A DNA stretch of 64,000 bases. Origin: Parvularcula sp. LCG005 (GTDB taxonomy: Bacteria > Pseudomonadota > Alphaproteobacteria > Caulobacterales > Parvularculaceae). The DNA lies in NCBI RefSeq assembly GCF_032930845.1, contig NZ_CP136758.1:310001-374000 (forward strand). Reading direction: 5' to 3'. This document shows positions 8,339 to 17,843 of this stretch, piece by piece. The first letter of the stretch is position 1. Each line of letters starts with the position of its first letter. The position numbers were made by a program, and so were the translations under genes. A model generated the notes under the pieces. The model worked only from the letters and a program-made list of their open reading frames with translations, did no database searches and was not told where the DNA came from.

Positions 8339-10183
8339 ATGACCTTCATTGCCCCATGTCTTCGCCATGTCGTCACCGCTTTCCTGGTCATGGCGTTGAC
8401 CGTCGTATCTGCGGACGCCCAACTGCTTGGTGGGCAGAAGAATAATGACGAGGCGCAGCGCCCCAGCGGCTTCTCCGATCTGATGGAAGCGGTGGGTTCC
8501 GGCAGCCGTCTTCTGATCCGCCAGATCCAGCCCGGTGAAGAGCGGGATCGCGTAGAGAACCCACGCTACAATAGTCAGGAAAGTCCACGCGACAGTTTGA
8601 AGACGTTTACCGAAGCCATGCTGCTGGTCAGCCGCGGTTACGACGAAATCGGGTACGAACGCGCGCTGGCGAGCCTCCCGGCCTATGCCACTCGAGCGCA
8701 GGCAGACGATCTTTACGCCGTTCTCACGCGGATCGGGCCGATCTCCGCAGCTGAGCTGCCTGGCGCGAAGCGCGTCGAACAGTCCGGTGATACACGATTT
8801 GAAGTGTTTCCCCTGGCGGTTGATCACGACTGGATCTGGTCCGCCGCCAGCTCGCCGCCAGAAGGTGAGATTGCCCTGAGGCAGGTTGCGCCGAAGAAAT
8901 GGCTCTTCACACAAACAACACTGGACAGTCTGCCGGGCCTGAAAAAGTCCTTGGCGGCCATCCCACCGCATTATGATCAGGCTCAGGATGGTCAGTATTT
9001 CATGACGGTGTTCTCGCCCCTGTACGAGCAGACCAGCCTGCTCGATTGGGGATTCTTCGCGCTCGCTCTTGTGGGCGGCCTTGTCGCGGGCCGGCTATTT
9101 CATGCCGGTATGAAATATCTTGCTGGCAGAGCAAATGAAGATTTGACGCCACTGCTCGGCTCGACCCTGAAAGGCGTTGGTCGGGCTGGTGGCCTTCTCA
9201 TCTTTATCTTCGCCTTCACGATCGCGCTCGGCTTTCTGACCCTTGGTCCCGTTCTCAAATCACTATCCTATCAAATACCCCGCTTCCTTCTGGTCATCGC
9301 CGTTGCGCTTTTCATTCTATCCCTGATCGATGCCGCTTCCGCCTTGTTCCGTAGTCGGATCGGTACCGGTAAAGACACTCATTATGACCGCATGGTGGTG
9401 ACCATCATTCAGCGGATTATTCGTGTAGTCATTTTGACCATCATCCTTCTCTTCGTGCTGCAGAATGTGCTGGGCATGGATGTAGGGGCGCTGCTGGTCG
9501 GTCTCGGCGTCTTCGGTCTGGCCCTGTCGCTTGCTGCACAGGACTCAGTGAAGAACCTGTTTGGCGCCATCACCATTTTCGCCAACAGGCCATTCGTTGT
9601 CGGCGACTGGATCGTCTTCAAGGGCGAATTGGGCAGTCATATCGCGGTGGTCGAGGACATTCAGCTTCAGTCCGTGAAGGTCAAGGATCTGTCCGGCGAC
9701 CTTATCACCATTCCAAATATGCAGTTCATCGACAAAGAAGTGCAGAACCTGTCCGCCCGCGATTATATCCGTACAGAACTCAACATCGCGCTTCCCTATC
9801 GGAATGCACCCGACGAGGTCGACCGGGCGATCCAGGCGCTGCATGATGTCTTCGAAGACGAAGAGGTGCTCGATAGCGCCAAGGGCCATGACCGAGACGG
9901 CGCCCATATCAGCTTCCCCAAATTTGAGGACAGCGTACTGATCATTCGGGCCTATTATTACTATTTCATGGGCGAGGGAGAGGACGTCCAGCGCGATACG
10001 GATCGTGGCTGGTTTACCTATCTGGACCACTGCACGCTGGTGAACCGCAAGATCATGCAGGTCTTCGGCGAGCGTGATATCGAATTTGCGTTCCCCACCC
10101 AGACGATCAACGTCGTGCCGCAGGCGGGAGAGCCAGTGGAAGTGTCGCAGGTCAAGGGGCGGCGGCAGTCAGCTCCTGCCTGA
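8339..10183 (+). CDS. Mechanosensitive ion channel, MscS family, long form
   Basis: A 614-aa MscS-type channel, more than twice the length of E. coli MscS. An N-terminal signal peptide ('VVSADAQ') is followed by a roughly 210-residue periplasmic region, then about five membrane segments. The pore helix TM3 and beta domain follow, with the family pattern '[21 protein letters not shown]' and 'GDWIVFKG' near residues 385-430, and a cytoplasmic alpha/beta domain. Such proteins release solutes on osmotic downshift, and the long periplasmic part may sense envelope state. ATG 8339 is preferred over TTG 8330. Its 3' end overlaps the convergent queG gene by 32 bases. Confidence 0.88.
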   Translation: MTFIAPCLRHVVTAFLVMALTVVSADAQLLGGQKNNDEAQRPSGFSDLMEAVGSGSRLLIRQIQPGEERDRVENPRYNSQESPRDSLKTFTEAMLLVSRGYDEIGYERALASLPAYATRAQADDLYAVLTRIGPISAAELPGAKRVEQSGDTRFEVFPLAVDHDWIWSAASSPPEGEIALRQVAPKKWLFTQTTLDSLPGLKKSLAAIPPHYDQAQDGQYFMTVFSPLYEQTSLLDWGFFALALVGGLVAGRLFHAGMKYLAGRANEDLTPLLGSTLKGVGRAGGLLIFIFAFTIALGFLTLGPVLKSLSYQIPRFLLVIAVALFILSLIDAASALFRSRIGTGKDTHYDRMVVTIIQRIIRVVILTIILLFVLQNVLGMDVGALLVGLGVFGLALSLAAQDSVKNLFGAITIFANRPFVVGDWIVFKGELGSHIAVVEDIQLQSVKVKDLSGDLITIPNMQFIDKEVQNLSARDYIRTELNIALPYRNAPDEVDRAIQALHDVFEDEEVLDSAKGHDRDGAHISFPKFEDSVLIIRAYYYYFMGEGEDVQRDTDRGWFTYLDHCTLVNRKIMQVFGERDIEFAFPTQTINVVPQAGEPVEVSQVKGRRQSAPA

Positions 10184-11258
10184 CATCGGGGTGGTTTTCG
10201 CGCTCATGAAGGTGGCCAAGGGCGTCCTCTGCGCCGCCGAGACACCGCCATGCCCAAACCGCCATGGCGCGCACCTCAGGCGCCTCGTCCGTGAGGCGGT
10301 TCTTCACCAGCGGTAGAAAGGCTGTGTCCGCACTATTGCCGATGGCAATCAGAACATTGCGCACAAACCTGTCGCGTCCGATCCGTTTGACCGGACTTTT
10401 CGTAAAAAGCGAACGGAACGCAGCGTCATCCAATTGTACAAGGGTCGCCAGAGAGGGCGAGCGCAGCGTGTCGCGGGCAATCAGCTTTGCCTCGCGCCCC
10501 TCTTCGGCAAATTTGTTCCAGGGGCAGATGGCGAGACAGTCGTCGCACCCATAAATACGGTTACCCATGAGCGGGCGCAGGGCGGCGTCGATCGTGCCTT
10601 TGTGCTCGATTGTCAGATAGCTGATACACCGCCGAGCATCGAGGCGGTATGGCGCGGGGAAGGCGGCGGTCGGACAGATGTCAAGACACGCCCGGCATGA
10701 CCCGCAATGATCTGTCTCCGGCGTATCAGCGTCGAGGTCGAGCGTGGTGTAGATCGATCCCAGAAAAAGCCAGGAGCCAAATTCGCGACTGACAAGATTG
10801 GTGTGCTTGCCCTGCCAGCCTAGACCGGCCTGTGCCGCGAGTGGTTTTTCCATCACCGGCGCCGTGTCGACGAACACCTTTATCTCGCCGCCATATTGAT
10901 CGATCAGCCAGCGTCCCAGCTGCTTCAGCCGCTTCTTGATGACGTCATGATAGTCTTCATTCTGGGCGTAGACGGAGATGACGCCGCGGTCCTCGTGCTC
11001 CAGTGCGGTGAGGGGATCTGTCTCAGGGCCATAGTTTAGGCCGAGCATGATAACGCTCTTCGCCTCAGGCCAGAGGGCGCGGGGGTGGCTGCGCTGTTCG
11101 ACGCGGTTTTCCATCCACGCCATTGTGCCATGATGGCCGTCCTGAATGGCGTTGCGTAACCGGGCGCCGACCTCATCGGGCAGGCCGGCATCCGTAAAGT
11201 GACAGACGCTGAAGCCAAGCGTCAGCGCCTGTTGGCGGATTTCTTCCGCAGGCGTCAG
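10152..11258 (-). CDS. queG: Epoxyqueuosine reductase, CTG start
   Basis: QueG carries out the last step of queuosine synthesis, reducing epoxyqueuosine in tRNA with cobalamin and two [4Fe-4S] clusters. The cysteines are plain: '[12 protein letters not shown]' and '[11 protein letters not shown]', preceded by 'VDTAPVMEK' and '[10 protein letters not shown]', and followed by a HEAT-like C-terminus. The first ATG (11123) would remove 45 residues that look like the normal family N-terminus ('[17 protein letters not shown]' ... 'GHHGTMAWM'). No ATG, GTG or TTG is available in that stretch. The frame can begin only at CTG 11258, directly after the cysQ stop (TAA|CTG), giving 368 aa, the usual length. 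A G-rich run in the end of cysQ could serve as ribosome site. Confidence 0.9.
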   Translation of the reverse strand: MTPAEEIRQQALTLGFSVCHFTDAGLPDEVGARLRNAIQDGHHGTMAWMENRVEQRSHPRALWPEAKSVIMLGLNYGPETDPLTALEHEDRGVISVYAQNEDYHDVIKKRLKQLGRWLIDQYGGEIKVFVDTAPVMEKPLAAQAGLGWQGKHTNLVSREFGSWLFLGSIYTTLDLDADTPETDHCGSCRACLDICPTAAFPAPYRLDARRCISYLTIEHKGTIDAALRPLMGNRIYGCDDCLAICPWNKFAEEGREAKLIARDTLRSPSLATLVQLDDAAFRSLFTKSPVKRIGRDRFVRNVLIAIGNSADTAFLPLVKNRLTDEAPEVRAMAVWAWRCLGGAEDALGHLHERENHPDVRQELTAAAP

Positions 11259-12050
11259 TTACGCCCCCCAGGCGATAAAGTGCGGATTGTCATAGCCGCG
11301 CTCTTTCTTACCATAAAGAAGCGGGCCGCCCTCGGTCTCGCCATCTAGCTCATGCACACGGCCACCCGCGGCCTCGAGCACGGCCTGACCGGCGCCCGTA
11401 TCCCATTCCATCGTCCGCCCAAGACGGGGATACACGTCCGCCTGACCCTCAGCCACGAGGCAGAATTTCAGGGACGACCCTGCGGGCTTGAATTCTTCAG
11501 CCCCCAATTTGGTCAGCAGGCTTTCTGTTTCGGCGCTGCGATGGCTGCGGCTGGCCACTGCGATCAGCCCGTTTTCAGGCTTGATGCGGACGGTAATCGT
11601 CTGGGGAACGCCCGTCCGGACCATGGTCGCGGGGTCAATCTCCTGAACGAACGCGCCTGTATCAATCGCGCCGAACCACATTTTGCCAAGCGCCGGGGCG
11701 AGAACGACGCCGGCCACCGGGCGGCCATTCTCGACCAGGGCGATGTTGACGGTAAACTCAGCCGTTCGGTTCACAAATTCCTTGGTGCCGTCGAGCGGGT
11801 CGACGAGAAAGAATTTGCTGCCCAGCTCGGGCATTTCACCGCGGCTGGCGGCTTCCTCGGCAAGAATCGGAATGTCCGGATGAACGGCCTTCAGGCCAGC
11901 GACGATAATAGCTTCGCCCGCTTCATCGGCATCGGTAACAGAGGATCCATCAGATTTCTCCCGTGCCTCAAAGCCGCCTTGATAGACGTCCATGATCGCT
12001 TTGCCCGCACGCAGGGTTATATCAATGAGGCCATCAAGAAAAATATTCAT
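11259..12050 (-). CDS. cysQ: 3'(2'),5'-bisphosphate nucleotidase
   Basis: An Mg2+-dependent phosphatase of the inositol monophosphatase superfamily that removes the 3'-phosphate from PAP/PAPS and so supports sulfate assimilation. The metal-binding motifs are visible: 'AEEAA' (about residue 65), 'VDPLDGTKEF' (about 83-92) and 'WDTGAGQAVLEAAGG' near the C-terminus. ATG 12050 begins the conserved first helix ('FLDGLIDITLRAGKAIM') and has an AAGGGAAAG stretch upstream; starting at 12113 would add 21 unlikely residues. It is the first gene of a unit with queG, whose start abuts this stop codon. Confidence 0.9.
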   Translation of the reverse strand: MNIFLDGLIDITLRAGKAIMDVYQGGFEAREKSDGSSVTDADEAGEAIIVAGLKAVHPDIPILAEEAASRGEMPELGSKFFLVDPLDGTKEFVNRTAEFTVNIALVENGRPVAGVVLAPALGKMWFGAIDTGAFVQEIDPATMVRTGVPQTITVRIKPENGLIAVASRSHRSAETESLLTKLGAEEFKPAGSSLKFCLVAEGQADVYPRLGRTMEWDTGAGQAVLEAAGGRVHELDGETEGGPLLYGKKERGYDNPHFIAWGA

Positions 12051-12179
12051 CGCACAACTTTCCCTTTTGCAGGATGTGGTAAACACTTTTTCGCTAGGAA
12101 GGGAAACGCCCAAACGGCACCAAGGTTAATGTGCAATCGCAGCATAGAGGTGGTTGCGCCGCCCACGGGGATCGGGTCT

Positions 12180-13748
12180 ATGGTGACTAGTTTCGGCTGG
12201 CGACGTGTGAAATCCGCAGCAGATGGATTTGCATCGGCTCGCAAAGACGACGGAGCGGACACAGGCACATCAGCAGTGAGCAGTACAGGTCAAACACAGT
12301 CAGATAAGCCCGGCGTGACCGGTCAGCGTGCTGTGATGACGCCGCCAAAGCGGCGTCCGTTCATGTCTCGGGAAATGTGCGGTGATATCGCCGCTGCCCT
12401 CACGGTGATGATCATCACCGGGGCTGCGTTTGCGGCAACACCGCTGGCTGACCGCGGCGTAATTATCGATGGCTTTGCCACCGCCTCCGATCCATGGATC
12501 CTGATCTGCACCGGTTTCCTTGCGGGCCTCGCCCTTGCAGAGGCGCTGCGTCAGGGCGGCTATTTTCATTTCGACCAGTTGCTGCACAGTTGGGATTCCT
12601 TGCGCGGCGTGGTCTGGCGCTGGGGCCTGACGCTGCTCAGCCTGATCGCACTGTCCTACGCTTTTGGTGTTTCACAGCTTTTGTCCCGCAGCTGGCTGCT
12701 GGCCTGGGCGCTTTTCGCGACCGTTGGCCTGGTGCTGGGCCGCTTCGCGACGACCTGGGTCCTGCGCAATCTGACCCGTGATGGCCGTAGCTTGTGCCGG
12801 AAAATTGCCGTTGTCGGCGATGATGAAGTTGCGGAGCTTTTTCTCAAGCGTGCGGGTGAGCGGGAGAGCGGCCTGCTGGTTGTCGCCCGCTATACTGCCG
12901 AAGAAATGGCCGAGACTGGCCAGGGCGCCATGGATCAGGCCCAGTCGCTGGTCGAAGCCGGCATGCTGGACGATGTCATCCTGTGCCTGCCCGATTCGAA
13001 ATCTGAGCAGATCACGCAGATCATTAGCCGGTTGAGTGCCTTGCCGGTGCATGTGGCCCTCTGTCCTGACCATTTCTGGCTCGAGCGCGGCGTTGGCCAG
13101 ATGACGACTATCGGCACCATGCCCCTGTTGACGGTTCATCGCCGACCGATCACGGGCTGGAACAATTTCGTGAAAATGCTCGAGGACAAGATCCTCGGTT
13201 CCATTCTCTTCCTGTTTGCCCTGCCGATCATGGTGATCTGCGCCATCGCCGTCCGCCTGGACAGCCCGGGGCCCATTTTCTTCATCCAGAACCGCCAGGG
13301 CTTTGCCGGTGAGATTTTCCCGATCGTGAAATTCCGGACCATGCGCGTGATGGAAAACGGGGATACGGTCGTCCAGGCGACCAAGGACGATGACCGTATC
13401 ACGCGCGTCGGCCGTTTCCTGCGCCGCGCCAGCCTCGATGAACTGCCGCAGCTGTGGAATGTGCTGCGCGGTGACATGTCGCTCGTCGGACCGCGCCCTC
13501 ACGCGATTGCCCACGACAAATACTACATGCACATCATCGCTGATTACGCCGCCCGCCATAAGGTGAAGCCCGGCATCACCGGCTGGGCCCAGGTCAAAGG
13601 GTTCCGCGGGGAAACCGCGGATGACGAAACCATGGCCGCGCGGATCCGGCACGATCTTGCTTATATTGAGAACTGGTCCCTGACCTTCGACCTGCGCATC
13701 ATCGTGATGACAGTGCTGGCAGTGATTCTACCGAAGAACGCCTACTGA
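12180..13748 (+). CDS. Polyprenyl glycosylphosphotransferase (undecaprenyl-P hexose-1-P transferase, WcaJ/GumD type)
   Basis: Initiates exopolysaccharide assembly by transferring a hexose-1-phosphate from a UDP-sugar to undecaprenyl phosphate. After a Ser/Thr-rich cytoplasmic N-terminus come about four membrane segments (residues 70-190), a CoA-binding-like domain ('KIAVVGDDEVAE'), a re-entrant membrane helix and the catalytic domain: 'KFRTMRV', 'DDRITRVGRFLRRASLDELPQ', 'SLVGPRPH' and 'GITGWAQV'. The start is uncertain: 12129 (AAGG close upstream), 12180 and 12336 are all in frame, and the last gives the commonest family length (470 aa). The frame stays open far upstream, antisense to cysQ, which is not coding. 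The gene ends within the convergent DUF4174-like gene (21-base overlap). Confidence 0.9.
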   Translation: MVTSFGWRRVKSAADGFASARKDDGADTGTSAVSSTGQTQSDKPGVTGQRAVMTPPKRRPFMSREMCGDIAAALTVMIITGAAFAATPLADRGVIIDGFATASDPWILICTGFLAGLALAEALRQGGYFHFDQLLHSWDSLRGVVWRWGLTLLSLIALSYAFGVSQLLSRSWLLAWALFATVGLVLGRFATTWVLRNLTRDGRSLCRKIAVVGDDEVAELFLKRAGERESGLLVVARYTAEEMAETGQGAMDQAQSLVEAGMLDDVILCLPDSKSEQITQIISRLSALPVHVALCPDHFWLERGVGQMTTIGTMPLLTVHRRPITGWNNFVKMLEDKILGSILFLFALPIMVICAIAVRLDSPGPIFFIQNRQGFAGEIFPIVKFRTMRVMENGDTVVQATKDDDRITRVGRFLRRASLDELPQLWNVLRGDMSLVGPRPHAIAHDKYYMHIIADYAARHKVKPGITGWAQVKGFRGETADDETMAARIRHDLAYIENWSLTFDLRIIVMTVLAVILPKNAY

Positions 13749-14318
13749 CCACGGGGACCGCTCGGCCTCGACATCTTCGGCCCGGTCATCGCCGGGGCGC
13801 CGGGTCTTTGGCCGTTCCGGCTTGGGCGGGGGCAGGGCCATCCGCTCTTCACCCATTACCAGCTCGGCAAGCACGGCCTGGGACACAGGCACGCGACCGC
13901 GGACGCCGATCTCACCCTGATCATCGACACACAGAAAGTGAAAGCCGGATTTGACATCCAGACTGCGGCGCAGCTTGCGGGTGTTCAGCCAGCTCATGGG
14001 CTGGCCGTTCCGGCGCGGTACGTCATTGCCGTAGATCTCGACAACGTTGATGTGGACGCGGCGGATTTCGTGCAGGATCGGTTTAAGGGCGCGGCGCTGG
14101 CGCACGCACCCATCATCGTTCTGGTCCTGGCCTACAAGGATAATGGAGCGGGCGAGATTGCACGCCACAGGCGCTCGTTCGCTCGTCCAGCTGACCGGCA
14201 GCAGCGCCGACAGCACATCCTTCGCAGTGTCCAGGAGCGATAAACCCATTATTTCTGCAACCGGGACGATAACGCCCAACCGATTGTCCCTAAAAGACGC
14301 AACGTGTCGCATATCCAT
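13728..14318 (-). CDS. DUF4174-like protein
   Basis: A 196-aa protein I recognise only weakly. The core 'RSIILVGQDQND', then 'HEIRRVHINVVEIYG' and 'LRRSLDVKSGFHFLCVDDQGEIGVRG', follows the thioredoxin-like pattern of DUF4174 proteins (strand, helix, strand, 'LR..l....F...L...DG'). It ends in a Pro/Arg-rich tail. A hydrophobic stretch after residue 12 ('NRLGVIVPVAEIMGLSLL') may be a poor signal or membrane segment. No cysteines of a thioredoxin CxxC are seen, so redox activity is not implied. It lies between the polyprenyl glycosylphosphotransferase gene (convergent, overlapping) and sqdB (divergent). ATG 14318 is the assumed start. Confidence 0.5.
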   Translation of the reverse strand: MDMRHVASFRDNRLGVIVPVAEIMGLSLLDTAKDVLSALLPVSWTSERAPVACNLARSIILVGQDQNDDGCVRQRRALKPILHEIRRVHINVVEIYGNDVPRRNGQPMSWLNTRKLRRSLDVKSGFHFLCVDDQGEIGVRGRVPVSQAVLAELVMGEERMALPPPKPERPKTRRPGDDRAEDVEAERSPWSVGVLR

Positions 14319-14446
14319 GCAATTATCGCTGCGCTTTACCGTTTTGAACCATATATTTGGCCGAAACAATCCCACCAAACCGTTGTCAAATCTGCTAGCC
14401 AGTCTCTAAGAGTGAGAACCTTGAATGTCCGAAAGGTGGGTAGTGG

Positions 14447-15631
14447 ATGAAAATTGTCGTTCTGGGCGGGGATGGTTTTTGCGGGTGGCCGACGGCCCTG
14501 CATTTGTCGGCACAGGGGCACGACGTCTGTATCGTCGATAACCTTTCGCGTCGAAAAATTGATGTTGAGCTGGAAGTCGAGTCCCTGACCCCCATTTCGC
14601 CGCTGACCGATCGGGTTGCGGCGTGGAAGCGCGTGTCTGGCAAGGACATTTCGGTCAAGTTCATTGATGTTGCTCATCAATATACTGATCTTCTGAACCT
14701 GCTGCATTCCTATCAGCCGGATGCGCTGGTGCACTTCGCCGAACAGCGCGCTGCGCCCTATTCGATGAAGTCAGCGTCCCATAAGCGTTATACGGTCGAT
14801 AATAACCTCAATGCGACGCACAACGTGCTGGCGGCAATTGTTGAAAGCGGCCTTGATATCCACGTCGTGCATCTGGGGACGATGGGGGTCTATGGCTACG
14901 GGACGGCCGGCATGGTCATCCCGGAAGGCTATCTGACGGTTCAGGTTGATGCCGGCGTCAATGGCCTTGTTGAGCAGGAAATTCTGTATCCGGCCAATCC
15001 CGGCTCGATCTATCACATGACCAAGACGCAGGATCAGCTGTTCTTTGCCTATTATGCAAAGAACGATCACCTGCGGATCACCGACCTTCACCAGGGCATT
15101 GTCTGGGGCACCCAGACCGAAGAAACCCGTCTTGATGAAGCGCTGATCAACCGGTTTGATTATGATGGCGACTACGGCACGGTCCTCAACCGCTTCCTGA
15201 TGCAGGCGGCGATCGGATACCCGCTCACCGTTCATGGCACGGGCGGGCAGACGCGCGCGTTCATCCACATTCAGGATACGGTCAAATGTATCGAACTGGC
15301 GGTGACCAATCCGCCAGAGCGCGGCGACCGGGTGATGATTCTGAACCAGATGACCGAAACGCGTCGCGTACGGGACCTGGCGCAGATGATTGCCGACAAG
15401 ACGGGCTGCGAAATCGACCGAATTCCCAATCCGCGCAAGGAAGCGGATGAGAATGAGCTGCAGGTCGAGAACAAGCAGTTCCTTCAACTGGGGCTCAACC
15501 CGACGACCCTTGATGCGGGTCTGATGGAAGAGGTGCAGGAAATCGCCAAGAAATACGCGCACCGTTGTGACAAGCGGCGCATTCCGTGTGCATCATATTG
15601 GACCTCGGACAACAAGGATAAGGCATCCTGA
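14447..15631 (+). CDS. sqdB: UDP-sulfoquinovose synthase (NAD-dependent epimerase family)
   Basis: A 394-aa extended short-chain dehydrogenase/reductase that makes UDP-sulfoquinovose from UDP-glucose and sulfite, the head group of the sulfolipid SQDG. The cofactor loop 'VLGGDGFCGWPTALHLS' is close to diagnostic for the SqdB/SQD1 group, as is 'HFAEQRAAPYSMKS'. The catalytic set is 'LGTMGVYG' (Thr) and Y-x3-K in 'IYHMTKT'. No sulfoquinovosyltransferase gene (sqdX/sqdD) is adjacent. The nearby polyprenyl glycosylphosphotransferase leaves open that the sugar enters a glycan instead. It ends before the convergent transporter gene with only 4 bases between stops. Confidence 0.92.
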   Translation: MKIVVLGGDGFCGWPTALHLSAQGHDVCIVDNLSRRKIDVELEVESLTPISPLTDRVAAWKRVSGKDISVKFIDVAHQYTDLLNLLHSYQPDALVHFAEQRAAPYSMKSASHKRYTVDNNLNATHNVLAAIVESGLDIHVVHLGTMGVYGYGTAGMVIPEGYLTVQVDAGVNGLVEQEILYPANPGSIYHMTKTQDQLFFAYYAKNDHLRITDLHQGIVWGTQTEETRLDEALINRFDYDGDYGTVLNRFLMQAAIGYPLTVHGTGGQTRAFIHIQDTVKCIELAVTNPPERGDRVMILNQMTETRRVRDLAQMIADKTGCEIDRIPNPRKEADENELQVENKQFLQLGLNPTTLDAGLMEEVQEIAKKYAHRCDKRRIPCASYWTSDNKDKAS

Positions 15632-15635
15632 TTAT

Positions 15636-16973
15636 TCAGGGTGTCTTGCTGATGGCAGGATCTGATGAAAGCGGCGGGCTGCCATAGACGGTAGCCGCCG
15701 CTTTTTTAATGGCTGTCTGCCGCCGTAGCATGAACAGCAGGACGCAAAGCTGCAGGACCGCAAGGACGAGGAAGACATCCTCCGCGCCAAGGCCCGCCCC
15801 GCGCAGGGGGAGCAGGAGCGCGGCGCCAATCGTTGCGGCCGCGCCATTCGTCATGTTCGACGTCCCCATGACCTTTGCCCGCTCATCTTCAGGCGCACGC
15901 TGCTGCAGCGCTGCCATCATGGGGACGGCAAAGAGGCCATTGGCCGCGGCGGTACAGGACAGAAGAATCAGGAGGGGTATGCTTTGAGGCCGGAAGATCG
16001 GCAGGTCAGGATTGGCGCCAAGGCTGACGAGCCAGATCAGGAAACAGCCAACGATCGTGCCAAAGACGCCAATGCCCGCCAGTGTAAAGCTGTCACGGAC
16101 GCGGCCCCCCCAAATGCCCGCAATAATCGAGCCGATCCCGGCGCCAATCGCAAAAAGGGCCTGTACCGCGGAGATGCTGGCATCGTTGCCCCCCAGGACT
16201 TCCGACACATAGTCGGGCAGATTGGCGAGAACGGCCGAGGCAACGAACCAGAACCATCCGATTCCGAGCATGGGATAGAAGACGCCCTTCATCTCGAAGA
16301 CGTGGGCGTATTGTTTCCACGCCACTTTGGGGATGTTCCAGTCAATGGGGCGATGTCCGGGCGCGTGGGTCTCCGGCATGTAGAAGGATGACAGCATGCC
16401 AAGACCGGCAGCACCAATAAGCATGGCAGAGACGATCAGCCTGCCGCCTTCCTGGTTCACGAACAGACCGCCAAGGCCGTAACCGGCGATGATCGCCACG
16501 AACAGGCCGGCATTGTAGTAGCCATTCGCCCGGATCAACTCGCCCGGGCCAAAGAGCTGGGGCATGACGGCATTGCGGACGGGGCTGAAAAACGCTGACT
16601 GCGCGCCCATGACGAACATCGTGGCCAGCAGCAGCGGGGCCGACCCGATAAGGAAGAATATCGCTGCCAGCACCATCAGCATGACTTCGATGATCTTCAG
16701 CTTGCGGATCAGGCTGTGTCGCGGCCGACAATCAGCCAACTGGCCGGCGATCAGCGAGAACAGAAAGATTGGCAGGGTGAAGCAGATCGAGACAATTGCA
16801 CTGGCCCGCTCACCCATCCCCCAAGGCAGACTGAAGACCCCCGTGTCGCCTGCATTGAACGCCGCAAGAACGGCCAGGATTGTTGCCATACGGAGGGTAT
16901 TGTCGGCAAACGCCCCAAGGGTCGTCGCGCCCCACAGGGGCCAGAACCGCCGCGTTGGTATGAAACTGGTCAT
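15636..16973 (-). CDS. MFS transporter, LplT-like (lysophospholipid transport)
   Basis: A 445-aa major facilitator with 12 predicted membrane helices. It starts 'RRFWPLWGATTLGAFADNTLRMA', which resembles the LplT / Aas-fusion group that flips lysophospholipids inward for re-acylation, and has the loop 'GQLADCRPRHSLIRK' between TM2 and TM3. Its start overlaps the stop of the upstream plsC-type acyltransferase by 4 bases (ATGA). In other bacteria the same two activities are fused or adjacent (LplT with Aas), so transport followed by acylation of lysophospholipid is a reasonable inference. Confidence 0.83.
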   Translation of the reverse strand: MTSFIPTRRFWPLWGATTLGAFADNTLRMATILAVLAAFNAGDTGVFSLPWGMGERASAIVSICFTLPIFLFSLIAGQLADCRPRHSLIRKLKIIEVMLMVLAAIFFLIGSAPLLLATMFVMGAQSAFFSPVRNAVMPQLFGPGELIRANGYYNAGLFVAIIAGYGLGGLFVNQEGGRLIVSAMLIGAAGLGMLSSFYMPETHAPGHRPIDWNIPKVAWKQYAHVFEMKGVFYPMLGIGWFWFVASAVLANLPDYVSEVLGGNDASISAVQALFAIGAGIGSIIAGIWGGRVRDSFTLAGIGVFGTIVGCFLIWLVSLGANPDLPIFRPQSIPLLILLSCTAAANGLFAVPMMAALQQRAPEDERAKVMGTSNMTNGAAATIGAALLLPLRGAGLGAEDVFLVLAVLQLCVLLFMLRRQTAIKKAAATVYGSPPLSSDPAISKTP

Positions 16974-17734
16974 GCAGGGGTCGGTATCGATGGGACGATA
17001 GCGGCGGGCAGGGTGCCGGCTGCCGCCTGGTCGTGGAGAAGCGAAAGGGAACGGGTTTCGATCATCTGCTCAAGCTCGGCCATGAAACATTCCTTGTCCA
17101 GACCTGGCGCGATGGCGGGGAGAAATTCCACCGAGCAGGGGCCAGGCACGATCCACGCCGATTGCTGTGGCCAGCGCAAGCCCAGATCGGTGGCCACCGG
17201 TACGACAGGACAGTTCATTTTCTCATAAAGATGAAAGACGCCTTTGCGATAGCGGTGCTGGGTGCCCACGGGGGACAGGTGCCCTTCGGGGTAGATCAGG
17301 ATGGACCGGCCCTCGGCGCTCGCTTTTTCCATCTCTTCAGCCATCAACCGGCCCCGTGCAGCCACGCCGCCGCAATTGTTCACGACAATCGCCCCGAGCT
17401 TGCGCAGGATGGGGCCCAGCAGGGGATAGTTCAGAAGGTGACCGCCAGTAACAAAGGCCAGGTCCGGAATGGCGGCGAACACGACGAAGCCGTCGCCCCA
17501 GCTTTGATGCTTGGACGCAATGATGAACGGCCCATCGGGCAGGTGGTCCAGGCCACGCAACCGCACATCAATGCCGCCAATATGCCGCATCAGCCAGACC
17601 ATGACTTGGCAATAGGCCTGTATCCAGCGTGCGACCGGTCGGCGCGTCGGCCACAGAAGCAGGGGCATCGCGGTGACGACGAAAAATGTCGACACGAGAT
17701 AGTAGGCGGCGCGGAACAGAATTGAACGGGGCAT
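16970..17734 (-). CDS. plsC: 1-acyl-sn-glycerol-3-phosphate acyltransferase (PlsC family)
   Basis: A 254-aa membrane-bound lysophospholipid acyltransferase. Two N-terminal hydrophobic segments precede the catalytic H-x4-D motif, here 'HQSWGD' (about residue 82), and the substrate motif 'IYPEGHLSPVG' (about residue 155). It transfers an acyl chain to the sn-2 position of lysophosphatidate or of lysophospholipids delivered by the adjoining LplT-like transporter. ATG 17734 has an AGGAGG ribosome site 5-6 bases upstream and begins the first membrane segment, so the longer frame to 17935 is rejected. Expression appears to be driven from a promoter with a 19-bp palindrome in its spacer (17760-17788). 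Confidence 0.88.
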   Translation of the reverse strand: MPRSILFRAAYYLVSTFFVVTAMPLLLWPTRRPVARWIQAYCQVMVWLMRHIGGIDVRLRGLDHLPDGPFIIASKHQSWGDGFVVFAAIPDLAFVTGGHLLNYPLLGPILRKLGAIVVNNCGGVAARGRLMAEEMEKASAEGRSILIYPEGHLSPVGTQHRYRKGVFHLYEKMNCPVVPVATDLGLRWPQQSAWIVPGPCSVEFLPAIAPGLDKECFMAELEQMIETRSLSLLHDQAAAGTLPAAIVPSIPTPA

Positions 17735-17759
17735 AAGGCCCTCCTGAATGACCAGAACC

Positions 17760-17788
17760 GTATAAAATGAACAATGTTCATTTGTCAA
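17760..17788 (-). promoter_or_regulatory. Promoter with embedded palindromic operator, plsC-lplT operon
   Basis: On the minus strand TTGACA (17788-17783) and TTATAC (17765-17760) are exactly 17 bases apart. The spacer is filled by a perfect palindrome with 8-base arms, AAATGAAC-aat-GTTCATTT (17765-17783). This is the size and layout of a TetR-family operator. No regulator gene is adjacent. Confidence 0.75.
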
Positions 17789-17843
17789 CTGGCCTGCTTT
17801 GGCAGGGTGCTTTAGGGTCAGCGAAAACGGGGAGGTGCCGACG

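Noticed and set aside
11352-12179. Long N-terminal extension of the glycosylphosphotransferase frame (antisense to cysQ)
   Set aside because: The extension is the reverse strand of a clear cysQ gene and has no recognisable domain; family lengths fit starts from 12129 onward.
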